Notes under the pieces: model-generated
The model's input: only the letters and a program-made list of their open reading frames with translations
Database searches by the model: none
Told to the model about the DNA's origin: nothing
NCBI GenBank assembly: GCA_947500415.1
Contig: CANMRT010000002.1
Coordinates: 806,001-870,000, forward strand
Direction of reading: 5' to 3'
Length of the DNA stretch: 64,000 nucleotides
Origin: an uncultured Roseicyclus sp.
GTDB lineage: Bacteria > Pseudomonadota > Alphaproteobacteria > Rhodobacterales > Rhodobacteraceae
Program-made: the position numbers and the translations under genes
In this document: positions 24,695-35,726 of the stretch, piece by piece
Position numbering within the stretch: position 1 is the first letter of the stretch
How the letters are laid out: every line of letters begins with the position of its first letter

Positions 24695-25383
24695 CACGCG
24701 ACCCCGGCAATTGTTGGCACACCCGTCAGGTCCGCGGCCACACGACCTGGCTGAGTTCCAAGCCGGTCCACAGGCTCACCTGCGCGGTTCACCCACAGCG
24801 TGTCGAACCCGTAAGCTGCGCCGAAGGCTGCGTCCCAACCATTTGACGAGACGAACAAAACCTCTTCTGGCGCACAGCCAAACCGCGCGCCCACCATGTC
24901 GTAAACCCTGACGTCAGGTTTGAAGATGCCCACATCCTCAACACTCAAAACCGCATCGAGAACACCGCCGATACCGGCACTTTCCACGGCCCCCTTGAGC
25001 ATCTCGGGCGAGCCATTGGACAAGATCGCAGTCTGCAACCCCGCCTGCTTCAACGCCGCCAACATCTCCGGCACCTCCGGATAGGCCGCCAATTGCCAAT
25101 ACAGCCCCAACAGCGCCTCGCGCAGCTCAGGCTCGGCCACATCCGAGCGCTCCAGCGCCCAGTCGAGCCCGTCTTGCGTTACCTGCCAGAAATCAATGTG
25201 ATCGCGGGCCACGGCCCTGAGCCACGAATAGCTCAGCTGCTTGGCCCGCCAATCGGCCGCAACCTGCTGCCAGACCTCGGCGAATGCCTCGCGCCCAGGC
25301 TCATCCGCCAAGGCGCGCGCGGCGGCTGCCACATCAAACAACGTGCCGTAGGCATCGAATACACAGACCTTGATTTGCGCCAT
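24694..25383 (-). CDS. HAD-superfamily (S)-2-haloacid dehalogenase, type II
   Basis: 229 residues from ATG 25383. The motif I nucleophile Asp lies in VFDAYGTLFDV, motif II Ser in ILSNGSPEML, and motif III in FVSSNGWDAAFGAAYGFD, which together mark L-2-haloacid dehalogenases. It should hydrolyse short 2-halogenated acids through an aspartyl ester. It is the first gene of the operon dehalogenase-hydrolase-dehydratase. Confidence 0.87.
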   Translation of the reverse strand: MAQIKVCVFDAYGTLFDVAAAARALADEPGREAFAEVWQQVAADWRAKQLSYSWLRAVARDHIDFWQVTQDGLDWALERSDVAEPELREALLGLYWQLAAYPEVPEMLAALKQAGLQTAILSNGSPEMLKGAVESAGIGGVLDAVLSVEDVGIFKPDVRVYDMVGARFGCAPEEVLFVSSNGWDAAFGAAYGFDTLWVNRAGEPVDRLGTQPGRVAADLTGVPTIAGVA

Positions 25384-25452
25384 GAAACGCCCTCCTCTCC
25401 GGAAGCCTGACACGCGTCCCGGCAGCGCGCAACGCGCCCTTTCATCTTGCCG

Positions 25453-25498
25453 AAAAAACCTCGGGGGGGGGCGCATATGCGACGGGGGCAGCGCCCCC
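25453..25498 (-). terminator. Intrinsic terminator after fabI
   Basis: On the minus strand GGGGGCGC and GCGCCCCC pair across a 16-base loop, followed by CCCGAGG and a run of six T. It lies between fabI's end and the dehalogenase start. Confidence 0.6.
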
Positions 25499-25542
25499 TC
25501 CGCCTTAGCAAGACGCAATGCCGCTTCAGCAGCGCAATTTGA

Positions 25543-26331
25543 TCAGAGGTTCTCCGGCTGCGCCATGCTCAACACATGAAAACCGCCATCCACGGTGACA
25601 ATCTCGCCGGTCGTGCAGGCACCGTAGTCGGAGGCGAGGTACACCGCCGTGCCGCCGACCGCCTCAAGCGTCGCGTTCGAGCGCAATGGCGCATTGGCCT
25701 CGGTCGTCTTGAACGTTTTGCGCGCACCACCGATCGCGGCCCCAGCGAGCGTTTTCATGGGACCGGGCGAGATTGCGTTCACGCGCACGCCCTGCGGGCC
25801 CAGATCATTCGCCAGATAGCGCACCGAAGATTCCAGCGCGGCCTTGGCCACGCCCATCACGTTGTAGAACGGCGTCACGCGGTTGGACCCCTGATAGGTC
25901 AGCGTCAGAAGCGTTCCGCCCTCAGGCATCAACTCCGCCGCACGGCGGGCCACGTCGATGAACGAAAAGCACGAAATCGTAAGCGAGTTCTGGAAGTTCG
26001 CCCGCGTGGTGTTTGTGAAGCGCCCTGTCAGCTCGTTCTTGTCGGAATAGGCGATGGCGTGGACGACGAAGTCCAAAGTGCCCCACCGTTCTTTCAACGC
26101 GCCAAAACAGGCATCCATGCTGTCGTCGTCATTCACATCCACATCGACCATGAAGTCGCTGCCAAGGGAGGCCGCCAGCGGCTCAACCCGCTTGCCGAAG
26201 GCTTCCCCCTGGTAGGAAAACGCCAATTCTGCGCCTTCGCCATGCAACGCCTTGGCAATGCCCCAGGCAATCGAGCGTTCGTTGGCGACACCCATCACGA
26301 GGCCGCGCTTGCCCTTCATTAAATCAGCCAT
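25543..26331 (-). CDS. fabI: Enoyl-[acyl-carrier-protein] reductase (NADH)
   Basis: 262 residues. It starts MADLMKGKRGLVMGVANERSIAWG, the divergent nucleotide-binding segment of FabI, and carries the catalytic Tyr-X6-Lys as YNVMGVAK. It reduces the trans-2 double bond in the last step of fatty-acid elongation and is the target of triclosan-type inhibitors. It follows fabB after 9 bases on the same strand; both belong to a fabA-regulated group. Confidence 0.94.
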   Translation of the reverse strand: MADLMKGKRGLVMGVANERSIAWGIAKALHGEGAELAFSYQGEAFGKRVEPLAASLGSDFMVDVDVNDDDSMDACFGALKERWGTLDFVVHAIAYSDKNELTGRFTNTTRANFQNSLTISCFSFIDVARRAAELMPEGGTLLTLTYQGSNRVTPFYNVMGVAKAALESSVRYLANDLGPQGVRVNAISPGPMKTLAGAAIGGARKTFKTTEANAPLRSNATLEAVGGTAVYLASDYGACTTGEIVTVDGGFHVLSMAQPENL

Positions 26332-26340
26332 ATCGAAAAC

Positions 26341-27570
26341 TCACTTCTCAAATCGGCTCAGGATCATGGAGCCGTTGGTGCCCCCGAACCCGAAGGAATT
26401 CGTCATAACAGAATCTAGCCCGGCGTTTCCCACGTAGGCTGTTGCAATCTCGGCAGGATCAAGCGCGGGATCCAGCGTTTCCACGTTGATCGAGGGCGTG
26501 ATGAAATCACCGTCCAGCATGAGCAGACAGAACGCGGCTTCGAGCGCACCAGCCGCACCCTGCGCGTGGCCTGTCATTGACTTTGTAGAAGAAATCGGTG
26601 GCGTCGTGCCCTGGCCAAAGACCCGGCGCACGGCCTCTACCTCACCCACATCGCCGACGGGTGTCGAAGTGCCGTGGGCGTTGATGTAGCTGACCTTCCG
26701 CCCCTCGGGCAGCGTCTGCAAGGCCAGCCGCATGGCCCGCTCACCGCCTTCACCGCTTGGGGCCACCATATCGTGGCCGTCGGATGTGGCCGCAAAACCA
26801 GTGACTTCCGCGTAGATCTTCGCGCCGCGCGCCACGGCGCGGTCGAGCTCTTCCAGCACCAGCATTGCACCGCCACCGCCGATCACGAACCCGTCGCGAT
26901 CCGCATCGAAGGCACGGGAAGCGCGCTGGGGCGTGTCATTGTATTTGGAGGACATCGCGCCCATCGCGTCGAAGAGGCACGAGAGGGTCCAGTCCAACTC
27001 TTCCGCGCCGCCTGCGAACATGACGTCCTGTTTGCCCATCATGATTTGCTCCGCCGCATTGCCGATGCAATGCAGGGAGGTCGAACAGGCCGACGTGATC
27101 GAATAGTTGATGCCCTTGATCTTGTAGGCCGTCGCAAGGTTTGCAGAGATTGTGGACGACATGCATTTGGGCACCGCAAAGGGTCCGATCCGCTTCGTCG
27201 CACCCGTTTTCAGAACCGTCTGATGGGCCGCAAACATCGCGCTGGTGGATGGCCCGCCGGAGCCTGCCACCAGGCCCGTCTGTTCATTAACGACGTCGTC
27301 TTCGCCAAGCCCCGCATCGGCAATCGCCTGACCCATCGCGATATGAGCATAAGCCGCACCCGGCCCCATGAACCGCAGCGTGCGTTTGTCCACGTGTTCG
27401 GATGTGTCGATCTTCAGGGTGCCCGCGATCTGGCTTCGAAAGCCGTGCTCCGCCATTTCAGCACTGGCTTCGATCCCGGATCGACCCGCCCGCAGGCTGG
27501 CCTCGACCTCTTCGGCATTGTTTCCGATGGGTGAGACAATTCCCAACCCCGTAACGACGACACGGCGCAT
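26341..27570 (-). CDS. fabB: 3-oxoacyl-ACP synthase I
   Basis: 409 residues. The catalytic Cys is in TSACSTSLHCIGNA and the two histidines in NAHGTSTPVGD and KSMTGHAQGAAGALEA, as in KAS I. It starts MRRVVVTGLGIVSPIGNNAEE. With FabA it makes unsaturated fatty acids. Pairing with fabI (9-base gap) and the nearby fabA supports FabB over FabF; a FabF proper is encoded at 40749-42008. Confidence 0.93.
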   Translation of the reverse strand: MRRVVVTGLGIVSPIGNNAEEVEASLRAGRSGIEASAEMAEHGFRSQIAGTLKIDTSEHVDKRTLRFMGPGAAYAHIAMGQAIADAGLGEDDVVNEQTGLVAGSGGPSTSAMFAAHQTVLKTGATKRIGPFAVPKCMSSTISANLATAYKIKGINYSITSACSTSLHCIGNAAEQIMMGKQDVMFAGGAEELDWTLSCLFDAMGAMSSKYNDTPQRASRAFDADRDGFVIGGGGAMLVLEELDRAVARGAKIYAEVTGFAATSDGHDMVAPSGEGGERAMRLALQTLPEGRKVSYINAHGTSTPVGDVGEVEAVRRVFGQGTTPPISSTKSMTGHAQGAAGALEAAFCLLMLDGDFITPSINVETLDPALDPAEIATAYVGNAGLDSVMTNSFGFGGTNGSMILSRFEK

Positions 27571-27630
27571 ACAGCACTCCCTTGAGCTTTCGACCGTATC
27601 TAGGACCTCGCCCCCCGGTCGCGCAACCAG

Positions 27631-28311
27631 TTAGCCCTTTTGGCCGAAGTGAATATTGCTGTCCCGACCGAGCCCGCGCAGCAGGCACCAAGCAATCACC
27701 GCAAGGCTGATGAGGAACCACAATGCGCCCCAGATCATCGTCGTGCCGCCGATTTCCTCGGCCAGCATCCGCGCGTCTGACCGCAGGTAGGAGCGTCGGA
27801 TCGTGTCATCCCAGATGTCGTAGGGCACGTAGATCAGGCTGCTGAGGCCGATGATGCGCAGGATAAGATCGCAGATCTGTTCACTGAAATAGCGCGAGGC
27901 CGCGATGAGGGCCGCGCCAGTGAGACCGCAGATCAGGATCGCAGGGATGTCACGGACGTAGAGGACCAGCACCACCAGCATGACGACGCCGGTGCCCGCG
28001 AGGATGACCTTGTCCATCCGGCTGCGCAGCGCGATGAGCAGAAGGGCCACTCCGATCAGGAGTGAGCCCAAATAACCCGCCGTCAGTGTCAGGAAGCGCG
28101 AGCCGCCCCGCGTCCAGACCTCCCCGCCCTGCTGGAAGTTGACCGAGAAACTTTCGACCGATCCACCCGTGGCAATGGCCATCAGCGCGTGAGAGAGTTC
28201 GTGGAAAAAGACGACAAGAAATTTGAGGGGGAGGACGATGGGCGTGGACCAAAGCGCGAAGACGACTGCGATAATTGCAAGAAGCTGCCAGTGTCCGCGG
28301 AGGTAGGTCAT
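27631..28311 (-). CDS. M50-type membrane metallopeptidase-like protein
   Basis: 226 residues from ATG 28311, which has GGAG nine bases upstream (a TTG further up is less likely). The zinc motif HELSHA lies at about residue 38 within a membrane segment (LKFLVVFFHELSHALMAIA), as in M50B-type proteins; six or so hydrophobic segments follow. The family includes site-2 proteases, but many small members lack proof of activity. It lies between the aldo/keto reductase and fabB genes, all on one strand. Confidence 0.78.
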   Translation of the reverse strand: MTYLRGHWQLLAIIAVVFALWSTPIVLPLKFLVVFFHELSHALMAIATGGSVESFSVNFQQGGEVWTRGGSRFLTLTAGYLGSLLIGVALLLIALRSRMDKVILAGTGVVMLVVLVLYVRDIPAILICGLTGAALIAASRYFSEQICDLILRIIGLSSLIYVPYDIWDDTIRRSYLRSDARMLAEEIGGTTMIWGALWFLISLAVIAWCLLRGLGRDSNIHFGQKG

Positions 28312-28340
28312 GGGCGAGGTCTCCAAGATCAGTACTGCGA

Positions 28341-29171
28341 TTACATCATCTTGAAGACCGAGGGGTCAGGCCCTGTCCGAAGCCCCACGTCGAGCGATTT
28401 GAACGCCTCCACCTCGTCAGCTGTCAGCTCAAAATCGAATAGCGCGAGGTTTTCGGCCTGTCGCTCGGGTTTGATGGAGCGGGGGATGACCGCATGGCCT
28501 GACTGGATGTGCCACCGAAGGATGACCTGCGCCGGGCTTTTGCCAGTGCGTTGCGCCGCAGCCTTGATTGGGTCCGCCTCAAATGAGCGCGCATTTCCCA
28601 ATGGCGTCCATGCCTGCGTCACGATGTTATGGGCGGCATTGGCGGCACGCATCTCGGGTTGCTGCAATTCCGGGTTGAGCTCGATCTGGTTGAGGACCGG
28701 CGCCTCGCCGGTGGCCGAAATGATCCATTCCAAATGGTCGGCGTTGAAATTCGACACACCTATCGACCGCATCAAGCGTTCATCGCGCATTTGGATGAAG
28801 GTTTCCCAAGTTTCCACGAAAAGGTCCTGGCTTGGCACCGGCCAGTGGATAAGGACCAGATCCAGCTGGTCGACACCGATGGTTTCCAAGCTGCGCTGCA
28901 CCGAAGCGCGCGCTTTGTCGCGGCCGTGATCGAAATTCCAGACCTTGGTGGTTATGAACACCTCTTCCCGCGGAACGCCCGAGCGACGCAGGCCTTCGCC
29001 CAGCCCCTCCTCGTTCATGTAGAGATAGGCTCCATCGATCATGCGATAGCCAACTTCAAGCGCGGAGCGGACAACCTCGGCGGCACCGTCCTTGTCGACC
29101 TGCCAGATGCCGAAGCCCAATTGCGGCATTGTGTGGCCGTCATGAAACGTCAGGTTCGGGATGTCGGTCAT
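28341..29171 (-). CDS. Aldo/keto reductase
   Basis: 276 residues. The AKR tetrad is present as DGAYLYMNEEGLG (Asp, Tyr), FITTKVWN (Lys) and LVLIHWPVP (His); GVSNFNADHLEWI and the NADPH-binding VIPRSIKPER follow. It is closest in look to 2,5-diketo-D-gluconate reductase-type (DkgA) enzymes that reduce small aldehydes such as methylglyoxal. It is placed between fabA and the M50-like gene on the same strand. Confidence 0.88.
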   Translation of the reverse strand: MTDIPNLTFHDGHTMPQLGFGIWQVDKDGAAEVVRSALEVGYRMIDGAYLYMNEEGLGEGLRRSGVPREEVFITTKVWNFDHGRDKARASVQRSLETIGVDQLDLVLIHWPVPSQDLFVETWETFIQMRDERLMRSIGVSNFNADHLEWIISATGEAPVLNQIELNPELQQPEMRAANAAHNIVTQAWTPLGNARSFEADPIKAAAQRTGKSPAQVILRWHIQSGHAVIPRSIKPERQAENLALFDFELTADEVEAFKSLDVGLRTGPDPSVFKMM

Positions 29172-29253
29172 CTGCGGGTCCTCTCAGGCAGCGGCGTTTC
29201 GTGCATTCGCCTTTCGCCCTTTCGGCTGTTGCAAGAGCTTAGGCGGAGGTGAC

Positions 29254-29763
29254 TTAACTCTCGCTCAAAGCCACCTTCATGTCCTTGACCTCGTAGATCA
29301 CCTCGCCGTCTGCCTCCACGATCCCATCAGCCACACCCATGGTGAGCCGGCGCGTCTGGATCGCCTTGGTGAAATCGATCTTGTAGGTCAACATCTTGCG
29401 GTCGGGCCGCACCATGCCTTTGAGCTTCACCTCACCCACACCGAGCGCATAGCCGCGCCCCTGCCAACCGCGCCAGCCGAGGTTGAAGCCAGTCAGCTGC
29501 CAAAGGCCATCGAGGCCCAGACAGCCGGGCATGATCGGGTTGCCGGGGAAGTGGCAATCGAAGAACCAAAGCTCGGGCGTGATGTCGAATTCGGCAAGCA
29601 CATGGCCTTTGCCGTGCGCCCCACCGTCGCCGGAGATATCGGTGATCCGGTCCATCATCAGCATCGGCGGCTCGGGCAATTGCGCGTTTCCGGGGCCAAA
29701 CAGCTCCCCCCGCGCGCAGCGCAGTAGTTCGTCCCGATCAAAGCTCGTCGGATAATCGGCCAT
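29254..29763 (-). CDS. fabA: 3-hydroxydecanoyl-ACP dehydratase/isomerase
   Basis: 169 residues, the standard FabA length. The active-site His is in [15 protein letters not shown] and the Asp in [12 protein letters not shown]. It dehydrates 3-hydroxyacyl-ACP and isomerises the C10 product, the entry to unsaturated fatty acids. Usually fabA, fabB and fabI are contiguous; here two unrelated genes lie between fabA and fabB. It is divergent from irr. Confidence 0.94.
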   Translation of the reverse strand: MADYPTSFDRDELLRCARGELFGPGNAQLPEPPMLMMDRITDISGDGGAHGKGHVLAEFDITPELWFFDCHFPGNPIMPGCLGLDGLWQLTGFNLGWRGWQGRGYALGVGEVKLKGMVRPDRKMLTYKIDFTKAIQTRRLTMGVADGIVEADGEVIYEVKDMKVALSES

Positions 29764-29900
29764 ATGCCCCCCGGTCGTTTGTCCCAGCCATCTTCGGCGT
29801 TCACCCCGTCTATCACCCCAGCCTTTTCAGGCGCAAGGCCGGGTCGGGCATAGGCCCGCACACCAGAACATGCACGATAGTGCTGCACCCTTAAGAGGAT

Positions 29901-29930
29901 TTGCAAAGCACGCGCAAAACGCCATATATA
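29901..29930 (+). promoter_or_regulatory. Likely irr promoter
   Basis: TTGCAA and TATATA are separated by 18 bases, and the -10 ends 31 bases before the irr ATG. The region is shared with the divergent fabA gene. No clear Irr or Fur box was found. Confidence 0.5.
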
Positions 29931-29961
29931 AGGGGCGAAACAGACAGAAAGCCACGGGACC

Positions 29962-30381
29962 ATGACCCCCGCAGCCCTAGAACGCTCCAAAACCTGGTTG
30001 TGCCAGTCCGACTTGCGCCCCACGCGGCAGCGGTTGGCTTTGGCGTCTTTGCTGGTGGGTGACGGACAGGACCGCCATGTGACGGCGGAAGGTCTGCATG
30101 AGGCCGTGCTTGGCAGTGGCGACAAGGTTTCGCTGGCGACCGTCTACAACACGTTGCGCGCGTTCTGTGACGCGGGGCTGATGCAGGAAGTCACCGTCGA
30201 CGGAAATCGCAGCTACTTTGACACGCGCGTTGACGATCACCCGCACTTCTATCTTGAGGAAGACGGTGCCCTGACCGACGCGCCTGCGGCTGAGCTGGAG
30301 ATCCGCTCCCTGCCTTCGGTGCCCGACGGTTATGAGATCGCCAAGGTCGATGTGGTAATCCGGCTGCGCAAAAAGGATTGA
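29962..30381 (+). CDS. irr: Fur-family iron response regulator Irr
   Basis: 139 residues. The Fur-type winged helix (LRPTRQRLALASLLV, VSLATVYNTLRAFCDAGL) is followed by the HPHFYLEEDG segment, the His-rich metal/haem-response site that separates Irr from Fur. No N-terminal haem regulatory motif (Gly-Cys-Pro) is seen, as in other Rhodobacterales. It represses or activates haem and iron genes under low iron. The start is divergent from fabA, a common arrangement in this order; the small membrane gene follows with a TGATG overlap. Confidence 0.9.
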   Translation: MTPAALERSKTWLCQSDLRPTRQRLALASLLVGDGQDRHVTAEGLHEAVLGSGDKVSLATVYNTLRAFCDAGLMQEVTVDGNRSYFDTRVDDHPHFYLEEDGALTDAPAAELEIRSLPSVPDGYEIAKVDVVIRLRKKD

Positions 30382-30617
30382 TGGGACGCCTCGGTGCTGG
30401 GATCGCGGCAGCTATTTCTCTGGCGGTCACTGTCATATTCACCTTTGCCTTCTACGACCGGTATTGGCGGCACCGGAACTGCTTCAATGATCGCGGCAAT
30501 TGTTGGGTCAGCGAAGACGGTATCAACTACACTACGAGTGGTTTTGTCTGGGGGCCGCTTGCTATCCTATTCGCAACGCTTTTTGCCATCGCCCTAGTGA
30601 ATACCCTGCGTCGTTGA
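30381..30617 (+). CDS. Small two-helix membrane protein
   Basis: 78 residues from ATG 30381, which overlaps irr's TGA by one base. Two hydrophobic segments (about 5-25 and 53-73) flank a polar loop with two cysteines (RNCFNDRGNCWVSEDG). The overlap suggests cotranslation with irr and thus iron-linked expression. No family recognised. A role in iron or membrane physiology is a guess from position. Confidence 0.6.
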   Translation: MGRLGAGIAAAISLAVTVIFTFAFYDRYWRHRNCFNDRGNCWVSEDGINYTTSGFVWGPLAILFATLFAIALVNTLRR

Positions 30618-30716
30618 AGAGTTTTCTACGCTTGCGCCCTTTCACCCTAGCCATCCCGGACAAAACCGCCTAAGCGCGCGGCAACTCCTGATCTCTTACC
30701 TAAAGGCCATCCTCCC

Positions 30717-32534
<1,818 letters not shown>

Positions 32535-32588
32535 AAGCGGCCGTTTTTCACCGTGACAGGGCAGAAGCGATGCCAGTAACCTGCGGGC

Positions 32589-34811
32589 ATGCTAAAAAAA
32601 CTATTTGCTTTCGTCCTTTTCCCGCTCGTGCCTTTTGCCTCGCCCGCACAGGCGCAATCTAGTCCTTGGCCAACCACCACTTGGGTGGCCGAATGTGTGA
32701 CGAACGTGCCCGGTCAGCCGGATCTTGAGATCCGATATGACGGTCCGCCCGGCTCGTACTGTGTGTACGAAAATTACCGCCCCAACGCGGGAACTGGCGC
32801 GCCTATGACAGTGACATTCTATGAATTTCAGGTGCGGCGCGCGCTTGAAGAGTTGGAATTCGCGTCTGAAATGATGCAGGCCGCCGGCTTTGCGCAACCT
32901 GCCCTTGAACGCGATGACGCGCCCGAAGGCGTACCTGCCAATTTCAGCGGCAGCGGCTACATTTTGCGGCTCAGCCCCGAGCTGACGGGCCAAGGTCTTG
33001 ACGCAGCAGAGGAAATTGCCGCCGGGCAGCAGTATCTTGGCGTATATACTGGACGCAACAACACGGCCCTACGGCGCGCGGGCGGTGTCGGGACGTTGGC
33101 GGCAAGGTTCCTGATCGATAGCGAAGGCTTCAGCACGCCTGCAGATGATCTGGGCGTGACCCTCGCCCATGAACTGTTCCACGCCGTTCACGTCGAATAC
33201 GCGCGCGATTACGCGGCGGCGCGACTTCTGTTTGATGAACATTGGGCGGAGGAGGGATTGGCCGAATACGTCGGCCAGACCATAGGCGCCCAATACGCAA
33301 CCTTTGGAAGCCCATTCGGTCCCAGCCTGCTTGACGGGTTGCCGCTTCACACGCGCGCCGATTTCTCCCCCGATGCGCGCCATACCGATGAACCGGAAGG
33401 GTTGTTTGCAGGAGACGAGGCAGCCGCCTACGACACGTCGGTCTTTTTCAGTCACCTGTTCAACCGCCAGTTGGACGGGTTTGAGGCACTGGATGCGATG
33501 ATGCGCTTTGACGGGGCGGAAGATGCCACCACGGCCGCCGATCTGATGAACACCTTCACCCTGTCGCACCATCAGTTGTCTCTGACCCAAGCCATGGTTG
33601 CGTTTATGAAAGATGTGACGCGGGTTGATGGCCCCTACGCCTCCACCCGATCCCAGATTCTGGATTGCGCCAATGGCGGCACGATTGCCATCGATCCGGA
33701 AGAAGACGCGCCGCGTCGCAGGGTGGTGCTGAATGAGCAACTTGGTGCTGACGCGTACACGGGCTTGGGGGTGGTGTGTTATGATCTGGAGATCGACACG
33801 AGCGCCGGCCAGATCGAAATCTCGCTCGAGCCTGAGATTGACGGGGTAGAACTTTCCCCGCAACAGCATGTCGTCATCGGCAACAGCGTGCTCAGCCAAG
33901 GCGATACGATCACGCTTGAGGCAGGTTATTCGCAACCGCTGACCATCGCGAGCATGGTTGCCCCCTTGGACGGACCCGCAGCAGACGATGACCTGCAGGT
34001 GCGTCTTGCCTCCATCCTGTTCGAAGCCACACCTCTGCGGCCCTGCGGCGAATTCAATGCAGACCTGCATGACCAGATGACGCGCGGCAACCAATACGCA
34101 CAATGGCACAGCGCCATTCCCGGAGCCGTGCCACAATGGGGGGATGCGACGATCACGGTGGAAGCGGGAGGCGCGTTTCAAACCGGCGCGGCCTGCATGC
34201 GCATTGTGCGCAATGCCTTCGAGATGGATGAAGGGTCATTGACCATTCAACTGACCACTAACCCTTCTGATCCGACGTGGCAGGAGCGTCGGTTCCGCCG
34301 CTTTACGCTTTTCGTGCCGGGTGAGTATATTCAGCCCGGCGATCTGTCCGGCGGTCCTGTGACCCTACTGAACCAATCGCCGCGCAGCACAATTCCGCCT
34401 AACCCACAACAAAACCAGTTCTTCTTCGGCCCCATGCATTCAGCCGTCGCACACCCCCTGAACGCACAGTTGAACATGGACATCGAAAGCGGAGGTCGGC
34501 GCGGCCTCTCCGGCACCTACGAGATCATCTACGACGGGCAGGTGTTTCAGGGCACAAGCAACAATGGCCAGCCCATAAGCTTCACGGTGAGCGGAGATTT
34601 TGATGTGCCTGTGCAACAATGGGGCCCAGGGCTGACGGGTCAAGATTGGACGAACTATTGCGACAATGCTCTGTCAGAAGGGCGTGTTCAGGACGCGCTA
34701 TCGTGCAGTGCAGCAGCCCCCGATGGTGGTTACTATGATCGGATGGCTGCAAACATTGGGCTCGCCTATCCCGGCTGGTTTGCCTCGTTTGGACGATCTC
34801 CACAACGCTAG
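32589..34811 (+). CDS. Secreted putative gluzincin-type metallopeptidase
   Basis: 740 residues. Signal peptide MLKKLFAFVLFPLVPFASPAQA. The zinc motif HELFH is at 194-198 and is followed by HWAEEGLAEY at about 218-227, giving the HExxH...W..EGLA.Y pattern of peptidase-MA-like gluzincins, with Glu222 as third ligand. The following ~500 residues are beta-rich, with few cysteines, and of no family I recognise. It is probably a periplasmic or extracellular protease. It converges with cysE after 4 bases. Activity is inferred from the motif only. Confidence 0.68.
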   Translation: MLKKLFAFVLFPLVPFASPAQAQSSPWPTTTWVAECVTNVPGQPDLEIRYDGPPGSYCVYENYRPNAGTGAPMTVTFYEFQVRRALEELEFASEMMQAAGFAQPALERDDAPEGVPANFSGSGYILRLSPELTGQGLDAAEEIAAGQQYLGVYTGRNNTALRRAGGVGTLAARFLIDSEGFSTPADDLGVTLAHELFHAVHVEYARDYAAARLLFDEHWAEEGLAEYVGQTIGAQYATFGSPFGPSLLDGLPLHTRADFSPDARHTDEPEGLFAGDEAAAYDTSVFFSHLFNRQLDGFEALDAMMRFDGAEDATTAADLMNTFTLSHHQLSLTQAMVAFMKDVTRVDGPYASTRSQILDCANGGTIAIDPEEDAPRRRVVLNEQLGADAYTGLGVVCYDLEIDTSAGQIEISLEPEIDGVELSPQQHVVIGNSVLSQGDTITLEAGYSQPLTIASMVAPLDGPAADDDLQVRLASILFEATPLRPCGEFNADLHDQMTRGNQYAQWHSAIPGAVPQWGDATITVEAGGAFQTGAACMRIVRNAFEMDEGSLTIQLTTNPSDPTWQERRFRRFTLFVPGEYIQPGDLSGGPVTLLNQSPRSTIPPNPQQNQFFFGPMHSAVAHPLNAQLNMDIESGGRRGLSGTYEIIYDGQVFQGTSNNGQPISFTVSGDFDVPVQQWGPGLTGQDWTNYCDNALSEGRVQDALSCSAAAPDGGYYDRMAANIGLAYPGWFASFGRSPQR

Positions 34812-34815
34812 CAAA

Positions 34816-35628
34816 CTACGTGATTGACCCACCAAACAGATGGTCCATCGTCATGGAAGGCTGCGCGCAACCGGCCTCGCCCACGATCTTCGCCGGAATA
34901 CCTGCGACCGTCTTCATCGGCGGTACGGCTTCAAGCACGACAGAGCCCGCAGCGATGCGGGAGCAATGGCCGACCTCGATATTGCCAAGCACCTTCGCGC
35001 CTGCGCCGATCAGCACGCCGTTTCCGATTTTCGGGTGACGGTCTTCCTCTTCCTTGCCGGTGCCGCCAAGAGTCACGGAGTGCAGCATGGAGACGTTGTC
35101 GCCCACAACGGCCGTCTCACCGATCACGATGGAATGGGCGTGGTCGATCATGATCCCCTGCCCCACTCGGGCGGCGGGGTGGATGTCAACGCCGAAGACC
35201 TCGGACACGCGCATCTGGATGAAGTAGGAAAGATCCTTGCGCCCCTCGCGCCACAGCCAATTGCCAACGCGGTAAGCGGTCACGGCCTGGAACCCTTTGA
35301 AGAACAACAAGGGCTGCAGGAAGCGATGGCAGGCCGGGTCGCGGTCATAGACGGCCACGATATCGGCACGGGCCTGCGCACCAAGCGTGGGGTCCGAGGC
35401 AAAGGCCTCATCCGCGACTTCGCGCAGCAATTGCTCGGACATCTCGGAGGATGCCAGCTTTTGCGCCACACGATACGCGAGGGCTTTTTCGAGAGTGGGG
35501 TGATGAAGCACGCAGGCATGGACCAGCCCGCCGAGCAAAGGCTCGTCAGCAATGGCGGTCGATGCCTCATCCGTGATCCGGCGCCAGACCGGATCGAGTT
35601 CGCTCACATGGGATTGGGTGCGGGCCAT
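34816..35628 (-). CDS. cysE: Serine O-acetyltransferase
   Basis: 270 residues. An N-terminal helical domain (about 1-140) precedes a left-handed beta-helix with hexapeptide repeats (VGQGIMIDHAHSIVIGETAVVGDN, split across several turns) and the active-site His in DHAHS; the serine/acetyl-CoA loop reads HSVTLGGTGKEEEDRHPKIG. It makes O-acetylserine for cysteine synthesis. It lies 98 bases downstream of the GTA-remnant genes on the same strand, a neighbourhood I recall from other Rhodobacterales GTA loci. Confidence 0.94.
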   Translation of the reverse strand: MARTQSHVSELDPVWRRITDEASTAIADEPLLGGLVHACVLHHPTLEKALAYRVAQKLASSEMSEQLLREVADEAFASDPTLGAQARADIVAVYDRDPACHRFLQPLLFFKGFQAVTAYRVGNWLWREGRKDLSYFIQMRVSEVFGVDIHPAARVGQGIMIDHAHSIVIGETAVVGDNVSMLHSVTLGGTGKEEEDRHPKIGNGVLIGAGAKVLGNIEVGHCSRIAAGSVVLEAVPPMKTVAGIPAKIVGEAGCAQPSMTMDHLFGGSIT

Positions 35629-35726
35629 GGCTGGCCTCCTTTACCTACCGTCGACGCCAGAATACGGCAGCGGCAGGCAAAGGTCCATGCAACGAAAACG
35701 TGTAGTATGTTAGCTGAGCTGACAGG

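Noticed and set aside
25467-25498. GC-rich block as a possible structured RNA
   Set aside because: It is better explained as the fabI terminator on the minus strand.
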